This document shows, in pieces, positions 21,845 to 32,347 of a DNA stretch of 64,000 bases. The notes below the pieces were generated by a model. It worked only from the letters and a program-made list of their open reading frames with translations. It had not been told where the DNA came from and ran no database searches. Numbering within the stretch: position 1 is the stretch's first letter; each line of letters begins with the position of its first letter. The DNA comes from Acytostelium subglobosum LB1 (taxonomy: Eukaryota; Evosea; Eumycetozoa; Acytosteliales; Acytosteliaceae), in NCBI RefSeq assembly GCF_000787575.1, contig NW_012236516.1, positions 2,126-66,125 of the forward strand, written 5' to 3'. The position numbers and the translations under genes are program-made.

Positions 21845-24800
21845 TCAGTTGTGGATACTTAAGCCTTGGAAGTTGGAGGTGATAGTTTGGTAGACGTTGA
21901 GTTTGAACAGGTTCTCTGTCTCTACCATCGTGAAGATTGGATTGGTCATGGAGCTCATGTTGGTCTGACTGTACACCTTTAGCTGTCTGATCTTGCTGGC
22001 AAAGGACTTCCATCTGTAGTTGTTCTCCAAACAATTGATGTTGCCAATAAAGATGAGTCCCTTGGTTGTTAGCAGGAGGTTTCGTAGCTAACATGGATTG
22101 ATGGATAGTCAGTGAGAGAACCATTTGGGATATTGGGAGATTGTGAATACATACGAAGTATTGCTCATTATCGAATGAGATGGGATCATCTGGGCTTGTC
22201 CTTACCAAGGAAACAATGGCACACTAGAGATGGAGATATTGTGATTGGTTAGTGGATGTTCAACATCGTGGAGGTGCATGGGCAACTTACATCAGTCCTA
22301 GTATAGGCTGCTTCAATGTGCGACATAACCTTGATATCAGTAAAGTTGTAGTTGCTGAGGTATCGGCGAATGAGCCATCTCTGTGCACAATAGGGTGATA
22401 TGACCGTGATGGTCGATGCATTGGCGTTATTGTTTCGTACCAGATTGTTGACAAGGTAGGAGATCTGATTGCAGTGACAAAGTGTTAGTGTCTAATCATT
22501 CATCTATGGACCTGGTGTCACTTACAAATGCTGCCTCTCTTTCGTTGATGTATTTGGAGCAGCGGTGCTCATCCTTTGAATCAAAGTCCTTGATATCTAA
22601 CTTCTCCTCAGAGTCACTGATATCAAAGAAGGATAGTAGTGGTTTGGTGTTCTTGATTGGACGAGTTAGTTTGGTGTCCAATGAAGTGGTATGTATCATA
22701 CAATACTTACAGCCACAATAGACTTCGGATCATAAGGTAGGTCGCCAAGGTCATTGAACACCATTGGAGTTGCATGCGTTGGGTAGATCTTGATGGTGGG
22801 TACATTCTTTAGTCTTCTGGCCAACGGTGTTGTGAATATGGTCGTGAGATCATGCTTCTTGATTGATACCTCAGAGTCTAAACATTGGTTGTTGTTAGAT
22901 TAATTGAATGAGTGATTGAGTTGTAAGAGAATACTTACCATGGATGTCTGTTATTGAGTCCCCAAGTAGGACTAGATGTCTGGCCTTGTTCAACTTGCAA
23001 ATGGTGGTAGGCTCAAGCTCTTGGTTGGCATTGTCCACGATCACCCAAGGTATGTTCAGGTCTGTGATACGCTTCTCCATTGATACATCTGACGTGCAAC
23101 ATATGACCTTTGCATCGTTCAGCACTGGTAGTTGAGGTGAGTTTTAGTGGACTTGGCCGCAATGGATGTTGTTTTGTGACTTACATATTCCTTCTCTGTC
23201 CCTGGAGTTGGAGGACACAGGATCCACCTTGACTTGGTAGTGCAGCGAGTATGGTTTGATATCTTCAGGTACAATGTACTCGGCAGATTCATCCAGTGGT
23301 GACTTGTAGACACGCAGTGCCTTGATGTTGGGGAACATTCTCATCAACTTCTTGAATGACCAGTCCACACTATGATCATTTGGACCAGACAGCAACACCT
23401 TTGGTACAATACCATTGTTGCTCTGTGGGTCACCAACTGCCACGCGACAAATGAGTGATGCTATGGTGGACTTACTGGAGAATGGAGGTAATTATAAGTG
23501 AGTGTGCCTGAGGGGAAGAGAAGTGATGTATAGTTACCCTGCTCCAGGTGGACCCTCAACGATCGTCAGGGGATAGTTGATGCATTGTTGTATGATCTTC
23601 TGTTGCTCTGGCGTGAGGTTGATTTTTAGGTTGTCGATGCCCAAGTTGTTGTGGTATTGGAATGGCTTCTGATCCAATATGATCTCCTTCAACTCTGTGT
23701 TCAGCTCAGTGAAGCTTTGAACACCATTGATGAGGTTGCGATTGAACTCATCTCTGAATATTATCTCCTATATGTATTCGTGTTAGTGAATGAGGGTTGA
23801 TAGTGAGCGAATGAATAAGTGAGCGACGTACCAATACAAAGACCTTCTGAGTGAGCTTGGCGGACCTAATGGAGAACTTGCAGAGAGTTCGGCCACACTT
23901 CTCTTCATAGTTGGCCTTGGTGATGAATGTGTGAAGGGCTTGGATGGTCTTGTCTTCATTGGTATAGCGTAGACAGAGGAAGTCACCACGACTGATCCTC
24001 TTGGCCAGAGGCGATTGGTTCAATGGTACGTTGAACGATCCAACATACTTCTTCTTCTTCTTGCTCCAAGATATTGTCACATTGAAGGCATACACTGAGT
24101 TTGACCTTACAATGCTCTTCTGTTAATGTTGTCATTGTGTGAGTTAGTGAGTTGGGTAAGCATTATGGATCGTGAGGTGAAGGACTTACATGAGTAGAGT
24201 TGATGTCAACTAAGGTACTCCAATGATTCATGTAGGTAGAGTCAGTGTCTATGGTCTTGGATGGCTCAAATGGATACTTGCTGAGCATGTATATCTCCTT
24301 GTTCTTTGGTTGAGTGGATTGGTGTTAGTGTTTTGTGATTGATGGTTGGAAGATGATGTTGGTCATACCGTCAAGTGCTCATGACACAATGGGACTGTGT
24401 TCTTCAGGCTGCAGAGTTGGTGGATGAAGAACTTGGGACGAAGATGATTGGCAAGTGATGATACTTGTACTTGGATGGGATCGTATACACTGAGCTTGAG
24501 GGTGACCAACTGCTTGGGATTGTCCATGTGTTGCATCGGATACAATGAGACGGCAGAGGACGACAACATTCCATCTTGTGAATGATACAGACTCTTCTTC
24601 ACTGGGCAGTCCACACAGTCGATCACTGTGCTACTTGGATCCCACATGACGAGTAGATGGCGATTGGTGCGGATCCAGGTGGATGTGCATCCATTGATGT
24701 AGCGCAGATCAATGTAGAGTGTCTTGCCAATATTCTCGATCCAAATGCCAATGATTGAACCCTCAAAGCTGACCATCACTCCATCCATTGTGATAGGCTT

Positions 24801-27763
24801 CTTGACNAATCTGATTAGATGTACAGATGTTGGCATACAGTCTCTCCACCCTGGTCTTCAATGACTGGCACATCTCCAGGTGATTGGTCAATTCGACAAG
24901 AGATTGGAACTTGTCAGGGAGGCTCACGGTCTTATGGTCTGACAACAGACTGTCGGGGTTGATTGTAGAGTTGATGGCGGCGACGAGCATCCTCTGGTTG
25001 TGTAGATCGGCGTAGTTCGTGAGCGGACTGGTGATATCCATGGAGAATGGATATTGGAGGTATTTGCCTTCCTTGGTCGAGTAGCTACTGACCCTGGTCT
25101 GCTTGTCCAGCTGGAGGATGTATTGCTGAGCCATTACATGGCCATCAAGGTCACCCAACAACTGAGCCATGGTGCATTGGTTGGTGTTCATCTTGATTGA
25201 ATGCTTCTCGTGGCTGCTCTTGAGATGCTCGGCGACCTTTGGTGGCAGATCTTGGATCGACTTGACATAGATCACATGATGGAGATTCTTGACGTTGCAT
25301 GCAATGTAGTTGGCAATCTGCTTGATCTGGTCGGTCAGGTCGTGGTAGATGGACGTCTCGCCAGTGAGTGGCGTGAGTGAGGAGTCTCGGTATTTGTTGT
25401 GGAACAACTTCATGTTGTTGTAGAGTCTCTTGATGTCTCCAATGAGGTCCCTGACACGATGTGCTTGCTGCTTGATCATCTTGGTGTGCTCAAGCGTATC
25501 ATTCTCGATGATACCTCTAACATCGTCATAGGTGAGGTTGCCCGACGAGCTGACCACTGATTGATATACATAGTTCTCGCTCGTCGGTTGATTGTTGTGC
25601 ATCTCCCACTCAATAGTGATGGCACAACAGTCCTTTCCAGGCTGCAGGCTCAATGTCTTGATGACATCAGCTGGAAGGATGTGTGATGTGTAGCTGCCCA
25701 TATCGATTTGGCTACCTCTAGCAGAGGCTTCATTATCGATGACAGACTTGGCCTTGATGTAGAATGATGCATCAGTCACATGGACGTAGTACTATGTGTG
25801 AATGTATGAGGGTGTTAGTAAACAATGGTAGTGGATTTGAGATTCAATCAAGAACTTACTTTGATGTTACCGTTTGACAACTGGCAACAGGAGAAGAGTG
25901 TTTGTATCTCGGGCTTGTGTGACACAGAGAAGGTCAACATATTACGTAGGTCCTTTCTCTGTTGGACATTGTTGATGTTCATCGCCTTCAAGCTGATTAA
26001 CTTGACCTCTGACTCGGTTTGATCGGAGAATGGAACGTTTAGCTTATTCTCAGACTTCAATATCTATGGGGTGATTGTTGGATGTCAGTTAGGTGTTGCC
26101 GTGGGCAGCAGAGGAAGATGACTGATTGATACATACTGATACACTCTGCGATAGCTCATCGATGCAGGCCACGGCATTGGTTACCTGGCACAATGGGAAT
26201 GGTTGGTTGGCTGGCCAACCCTGTACAGTGACTTCATAGTAGTCGCGCGTGCCCTTGGAGTTGGACATCGATCTCATGGATATGGTGGCAATAGCTCCAA
26301 TCAACCGGTGGTCAACTGGTGCCAGGTATGCAATATCACCAATGCTCTTCCTCAGGACACATGTGTAGGTCTGTCTATGGTTGGCACTGATGATGGATAC
26401 GACTCGTCCCTCCCTGGCGGCGTCCAGGTTCGCGTGTTGTTTGAGGTGTGAGTCCGAGGGTAGTCCATGAGTATGGATGTGCTCGACAGCCCGGTCCAGA
26501 TGCTCTTGAGCGACACGGAGGCCTTGGATGAGTCCAGGATCATCCACTGAGGAGAGGTCAACAGCGACTATATCTCCATCGAATGCACGGTTGCGGTTGA
26601 GCAGTCCAGTGATGACAACCCTCTCGTTGGGATTGTTCTGCGCGTCACTGGATGGTGAGACGCTGGCGGACAGGTCAAGATATGCGTTGAGATTGTTCTC
26701 CTTGTCAACCTTGAGAACTCCATATCTTATCGTGAGACTCTATAGTGTAATGTGTTTGAATTGGTATTGTTGTACAGTACTCATGAAAGAGTAGAACTTA
26801 CCTTCATTTGAAGGGTGTGACTGTCATAGTAGTCCGGATAGAGCAAGGAGTTTGGGGACAACTCATTGACACTGGACTGGAGGTTGGTGCTGAGAACCGA
26901 GGTGTTGAGGATACCATTGACAGTTGTGAGTGGAACAGAGCGATAGCCATTCTTTATATTGCCACTTCCATTCAGACCATTGGAGGCTCCGTTGCTGCAA
27001 CCGTTGGTGCCATTGACACTGCCATTGCCAACCCCGTTGCTGTTGTTGAACCTTGCTACCACTCTGAGGTCATCCTCTCCATGGGCAAAGGCACACCATC
27101 GTCCCTTCTTGCAGGTCTTGTTGTGTCCATCATGGTCATTACACGGCTTGGTCTTATATATGTATGGATGGTACATAACCTCGACATCGTTATGTGCATA
27201 TTTACACTTGGTAATTGGTCATTGTTAGTAAGTTAGTGATTATGGAGTTGATCCAGGAAGTATAGAACTTACATTTGGCTTGCCACACTTCTCTTGACAC
27301 GTGGTGTGAGAGTATACGATTGTTACTCCATCAGGACCATATGGACTTCTTCTCATCTCCTCATGTTTGTGATAGTAGAAACTGGAAAGGCAAGATATTA
27401 GTTAATCAATTCAAATTAATTAAACAACCTACCAGAGTAAGTTACAAGTAATACTTACCAATCTCTATCTTTGATACAGATCATCTTCTTTTGTACGGTT
27501 TGGCACTCAACAGTCTTATAGAGCTTCATATACCTTTGGTGATTATCATTCGAGCTTGAAGAACTAACAGGGGTGGAGCTCTTTACCGTTGGTACGGACG
27601 ATGATGATGTACGCATGTTGTTGTTGTTATGTCCAGACACTATTCCAGTGCCTCCGGGACTATTATTAATATTATTATTATTATTATTAATATTATTATT
27701 GTTGTTGTGACTATTATTGTTGTTACAACTGCCGTTGCTACTACTATTGTTATAAATCAACAT
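21845..27763 (-). CDS. HELZ2-like CCCH / RNB / UPF1-like helicase protein, active sites degenerate
   Basis: Sixteen exons, all with frame-keeping GT/AG introns (first 27459-27763, largest 24369-25791, last 21845-22087), give about 1644 residues. Order: Asn/Ser-rich head; Unkempt-type CCCH fingers (about 85-190; CKYAHNDVEVMYHP, CKKGRWCAFAHGEDDLR); a cold-shock-like region (RNRAFDGDIVAVDL) and an RNase II/RNB region (about 475-800; YYVHVTDASFYIKAKS, DNEASARG); then an SF1 UPF1-like helicase region (about 1150-1630). Walker A EGPPGAGKST is intact, but motif II reads VIVDNANQ (DEAx expected) and motif III GDSITD. The RNB Asp cluster expected between LTFSV and LSNGN is replaced by SHKPEIQTLFS. The layout matches animal HELZ2. 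An N at 24807 shifts the frame; without it the frame is continuous (NQIVKKP). It probably binds RNA without normal catalysis. Confidence 0.85.
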
Positions 27764-28907
27764 TACTATGATGATGTCAATTTAACATTGGACACAACAA
27801 CTTGGACTCACTACTACTACAACAACTACTACTTCATCCAGCCAAAGTCAGTAAGTGAGTTGTGTGAATGGTATGTGTATATGTCTCTCTATCTCTTTAA
27901 CTATTATCTCTATGTATGTACAACTACTAGTAAAGGATAATGACTGGAATGGATGGATTGAATGGATGGATTGGATGGATGGATTGAAGGGGGTGGTGGC
28001 AACTACCCATGAACAACATGCAACAGATGTGCGGGATGGATGGACAATTGCCAAGATAGGTGATAGATAGCTACCAGCTCACACTAACACACACCGTAGA
28101 GATTGGCCAGGATGCCTTGATCAGGCTATGATTATCCTTATACTTATACTACTACTACTTCTACTACTAGTAACTATTACCAAGATTGGTGTGTGTGTTA
28201 CTTGTTGACATGTATAAAGGTGGGGAGATGGAGAGGCAACGACAGAGAGATAGTTAGTGTTTGTTTGATTGTTTACAAGATGCTATGGGCCAATGTGAGC
28301 TTACAGGTAGGGTAGGGTCGTCTTTAGTCAGACACAACCAACAACCCGGGTTTACCATGAAATGCATCCTTCCTCCTCCTTGCATTCATAGTGTTAAAGG
28401 TGGTGGCACTAACCCCCTAATGATTGATTAGATGGCGCGAATGTGTAGGCCGCAGCATGGTCATTGGCCATCTGAGTTATCTAAAGTCGCTTTGCTGCCT
28501 TAACTTGCCAACGACGTGATGTGGTGAGTTAGTTCAGTTGTAGTGAAGAGAGTGAGTGTGTTGAGGTGTGGATGTGAGTGGGAGAGGGCTTGTCATCCTG
28601 TTTACTGTCGACGACGTACACCCGATTGAGGTTGTTTGGTTGGTTGGTTGATGGGTTGATGGGTGAGTTGATGAGTTGATTGGTCGATGTGGTTGAATGT
28701 GTAGTAGAAGTGGGATCTGAATATATATAAAAGGATACATTACTACTTTAGGAATGGACAACTAATTAGGTGATCATTACTCATTTCGAAGTTTGACCAT
28801 GTCAACTTGTTTGAATTATGGGTTTGTTGAGACAATGTCATTGTCCAATGTCCAATGGCTCAAAGTAATAATGTAATGTATACATGTACATGTATATAAT
28901 AATAACT
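27764..28907. other. Spacer upstream of the HELZ2-like gene
   Basis: Must contain the HELZ2-like promoter (leftward) and the 3' end of nothing else, since the PH gene on the right is also leftward. It holds GGATGGATTGAATGGATG runs (about 27945-27990), a GGTAGGGTAGGG stretch (about 28309) and GGTTGGTTGGTTGATGGG (about 28640). No gene was recognised. Confidence 0.4.
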
Positions 28908-30637
28908 TCATTGTTGTTTATTGTGATTGTTATTAGTTATTGTAGTCGATATTAGAGTGGTGGCACTACTGGTTGATGGAGTGCCAAGTGCTAGTTTTGT
29001 AATGACATCGTTGATGGCGACAATCCATTCCTCTTGTTCCTTCTTTGATGATGCCATTAATAAGTAGTCACGCACGATGTTCTTCTCATTCATGCCGGAT
29101 AGCAGTACGATTCCAAATGGCTTGCCACTGTGAGTCTCTACTCGTGCGCCTTTCAGCTTGATCACACCCTTGGGCGAGGTACCCGTGCGCTTCTTGTAGT
29201 AGGCCAGCGTGTCCACCTTGAGCCGGAACCATCTGGTCGTCCAATTGCGGCGGCCGCCTTCGCCACCACCCTTCTTCTTGAGTATGCCCTCCTTGACCAC
29301 ATTCTCATTCAACGAGACAACCTTCATGCTGAATGTAGTGACCGCCTCATTGGCCTCTTCGTTGCTACTGCTAATACTGCTGAGCATTCCATGGCTGCCT
29401 TGACTACCATGACCATGACCATGACCATGAATTGAGCCAGCAGATGTATTTGGAGAGTAGTTGCTATTACTATTGCTATTACTGTTATTGCTGGTACTGT
29501 TGTTACTGTTATGTCTATCGCGTGGAAGTATTGGACTGTGCTTGGATGAGGATGATGAGATGGAGTCTCGGTCCTTGGACGACTGTGAGTGATTGGATCC
29601 TGTGCTGCCACGTGCATGTCCCATCACTGGAGTAGTCATGGGTACATCTGGTAGCGATGACACATCAAACATATCAATGATCGATGACCTCAGCACCGAT
29701 CCACTTTGCTTGACAACCTCCACCTGTGCCGATAACAGTTTAGCTATCATCTCTTCGTTGTTTGATCTTGTGTTTGTGTTTGCGTTTGTTGCTTGGTCTG
29801 TCTCTGTCTCTGACGCTGGCTCTGGCTCGGCCACACCAATGGCCACAGTTGTAGTTGATTCTGTATGTACACTATCATGTTGTTTCTTCTGTTCAACAAC
29901 ATCTTCCTCCTCATTCTCCACCTCATTCTCCATGTCGCTCTCCACCTCGTTATTCTTATATACAATTGTCGCTGCTCCATCCTTCACCTCATGCTCTTCC
30001 ACATCTTGTTCTTGTGTTTGCTCGGCCAACTTCTCGTCGCCATTCGTGCTTGCCAACGCCAGTGGTGGTGCGTCCTCGACCTTTTCATTTGAGTCGACCG
30101 TTGCCGCCGTGGATGATCTGGCCTGACCAGACAGGTCAACCAGAATGTTCCTTATTGATGACAACTTCTGTTCGAAAGTGTCCACCTTACTTTGAAGTAG
30201 TAGATGTTGGACACTGCCAGGTGCAGTTGTATAAGCAGTGTGTTGTGAAGTGGAAGTGGAGGTTGAAGTTGACGCGCGTGGCAAACTGGATGTTGGTCGA
30301 GACGACGACGAATCGCTCGAAGGACCTCTCTTTGTAAGTGCCTCTTTAAGTTGTAGTACCTGTTCCTCAAACTTTGATATTGTCTGCTGGATGTCCTTGT
30401 GATCGACTGTGCCATGGACGGGTGGTGAAGCAGGTGGAGTGACATTTCCAGTATGTTGCTGACCTTGTTGTGCCTGTGATAGAGCTGAACTTGTTGTTTG
30501 TGGCTCTTGTACCTTCTGTATCTCTTGTAGACGTCTCTTCAACTCCAAATTCTCTCGCTCTATTGATGCCTGTTTCATCTTTTCTTGTTCAAGCCTCTGA
30601 TTCAACTCTTTGATTGTCGTTTCCAACTGGCTGTCTG

Positions 30638-30673
<36 letters not shown>

Positions 30674-30844
30674 GATTGAATGAGTGGTGGAATTATTCCA
30701 AGATGATTGATAGGAGGGAGAGGGTCTGTCAGCAAGTGATCAATCATTCGACTCCATTCCATTCGATCGACTCAACAACATACCAGTGCTTCTATGTAGT
30801 GACGCTCCATCCATTGACAATGTTAAGGTGGACGATGATGACAT
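28908..30844 (-). CDS. PH-domain protein with N-terminal coiled coil
   Basis: Exons 30784-30844 and 28908-30634 give about 595 residues. The first exon supplies MSSSSTLTLSMDGASLHRST, and the second opens TDSQLETTIKELNQRLEQE, a coiled coil (about 21-60). The middle is Ser/Thr/Pro- and acid-rich with Asn and His-Gly repeats (HGHGHGHGSQ). The C-terminal PH domain (about 467-570) starts VKEGILKKKGG, has RNWTTRWFRLKVDTLAYYK and the conserved Trp in EQEEWIVAINDV. The Lys/Arg set in the first loop suggests phosphoinositide binding at a membrane. I cannot assign an orthologue. An ATTG repeat fills the intron. Confidence 0.85.
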
Positions 30845-31800
30845 CGTTGGTCAAATGATTATTGTTGATTATTTTATATTTTTATGTTACTAATACTAAG
30901 TTAAAGAATGAATGATTGAATGAATCTAGGTTGTGGGTAGTTTGACTGATTGACTGATTGATGTATGATTGACTGAGAAGGCCCTTAAATGGCTTGCGTG
31001 GCACAATCTTAACCCAGATTGGGTTGTGTTTTTGTAGAGTGTTGTTGCTTTTGATTAGTTTGATGGGTCTCGAATCCAGCACTGAGTGTGGTGCTGTAGC
31101 TGGAGGGGGCGAAAAGAATTGCGACCTTTAGGAATCGATCAAATAATATCGAGTCAATCACACAATCACACGCACACACACAATACTTCTTCTTTCTCTA
31201 TAACTTTGAAGTTATATATCTATTTATCTATCTATCTATCTAATAGATTGAGTTTGTGTGTTAAGATGTTGAAGTCGTCTGATTATAATGAACACATCAA
31301 TCAATCAATCAAACATACAATCAGGCAGGTCATTGGAATGAATGAATATGTGGACAACAACAAGTTAACACAACACAATACTCAATCCTCATGGTCGGAT
31401 CTACAAGTGTTGTTAACACATATCTAGATTTGAAGATATAATCAATCAACCTAACATCTAAATCGTCCGATTTGATTGATTAATGTGAGTGTGTTAGGGT
31501 TGTGTGTGGTTGTGTTGGTCAGTGTGTTTGTTCCAATCAATCAAACAATCACTCATACATCACCCACAACCACATCACAATGACATCCACCCATCAGTAC
31601 ATCAATCCAACGGTTGGCGGGAAACGAAACATAACACACATCTTGTCCGCATGTTCCACATCGACCCACTAAAAAGAAGAAGATGTTGGTGGTCATGAGT
31701 GAGATTGAAAGTGGAGAATGGGTATTGTTTGATGACATCACTCACTCATTCAATCAACTTATATACTTATATACATATAGTTCAGTTAACTGATTGCATT
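30845..31800. other. Divergent spacer (PH-domain gene / SDHAF4)
   Basis: Contains GACTGATTGACTGATTG, ATCTATCTATCT (about 31225) and ATCA tracts. A stretch at about 30990-31125 is less AT-rich and open in more than one frame, with no family match. A 54-codon ATG frame at 31264 is largely tetranucleotide repeat. I see no supported gene. Confidence 0.4.
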
Positions 31801-32136
31801 ATGATGAATAGACTATCACATCTTACATATTCATACTCTCAACGTTCAACGATGACTTGTTGCTACAGCAATATGTTCAAGACGTCAAGACATCAACGAT
31901 ACTTCGGCAGTAACAACATCAACAACAACAATACATCAACATCAGATACAGATGAACAACCACTACCAGAGCTAAGTGAAGAGAAGAAGAGATTGATCGC
32001 AGAGATTGAAGCATTGGAGGCAGAGTTCAACAAGGAGTACATCAATCCAAAGACTGGCGAACGTGGTGGTCCAACCGGACCAGAACCAACAAGATACGGA
32101 GACTGGGAGAGGAAAGGAAGGCTCTCAGACTTCTAA
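31801..32136 (+). CDS. SDHAF4, succinate dehydrogenase assembly factor 4
   Basis: A chaperone that binds flavinylated SDH1 before complex II assembly in the mitochondrial matrix. The ATG at 31801 gives 111 residues with a basic, Ser/Tyr/His-rich, acid-free N-terminus ([15 protein letters not shown]...) typical of a transit peptide. The C-terminus carries the family signature [17 protein letters not shown] followed by [13 protein letters not shown] to the last residue, as in other members (formerly DUF1674). An acidic helix [17 protein letters not shown] lies in between. The reading frame continues upstream to 31699, but that part is low quality, so I chose the internal ATGATG. No intron. Confidence 0.92.
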   Translation: MMNRLSHLTYSYSQRSTMTCCYSNMFKTSRHQRYFGSNNINNNNTSTSDTDEQPLPELSEEKKRLIAEIEALEAEFNKEYINPKTGERGGPTGPEPTRYGDWERKGRLSDF

Positions 32137-32347
32137 CAACAACAACAATATCTAGATTAATATATATATACATGTACAATGAATGAAAGCTCGCACGAGC
32201 GGCTTAATAAATGAGACGGCGACGACTACTCTCTGAGTTAGTGTGTCGCGCTACTTGAAGAAACAGATAAAACTTGGAATTGGAGTTGGATTGTTTGATG
32301 AGCCAACCCATCCAGTCACTCATTTGATCAAACAGATAAAGATAGAG

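Noticed and set aside
30882-31125. Coding-like stretch on the minus strand (SRPIKLIKSNNTLQKH...)
   Set aside because: An overlapping plus-strand stretch looks equally protein-like, and no start or splice model was convincing.
31264-31428. 54-codon ATG frame
   Set aside because: Half of it is the ATCA tetranucleotide found in introns everywhere in the window; no homologue recognised.
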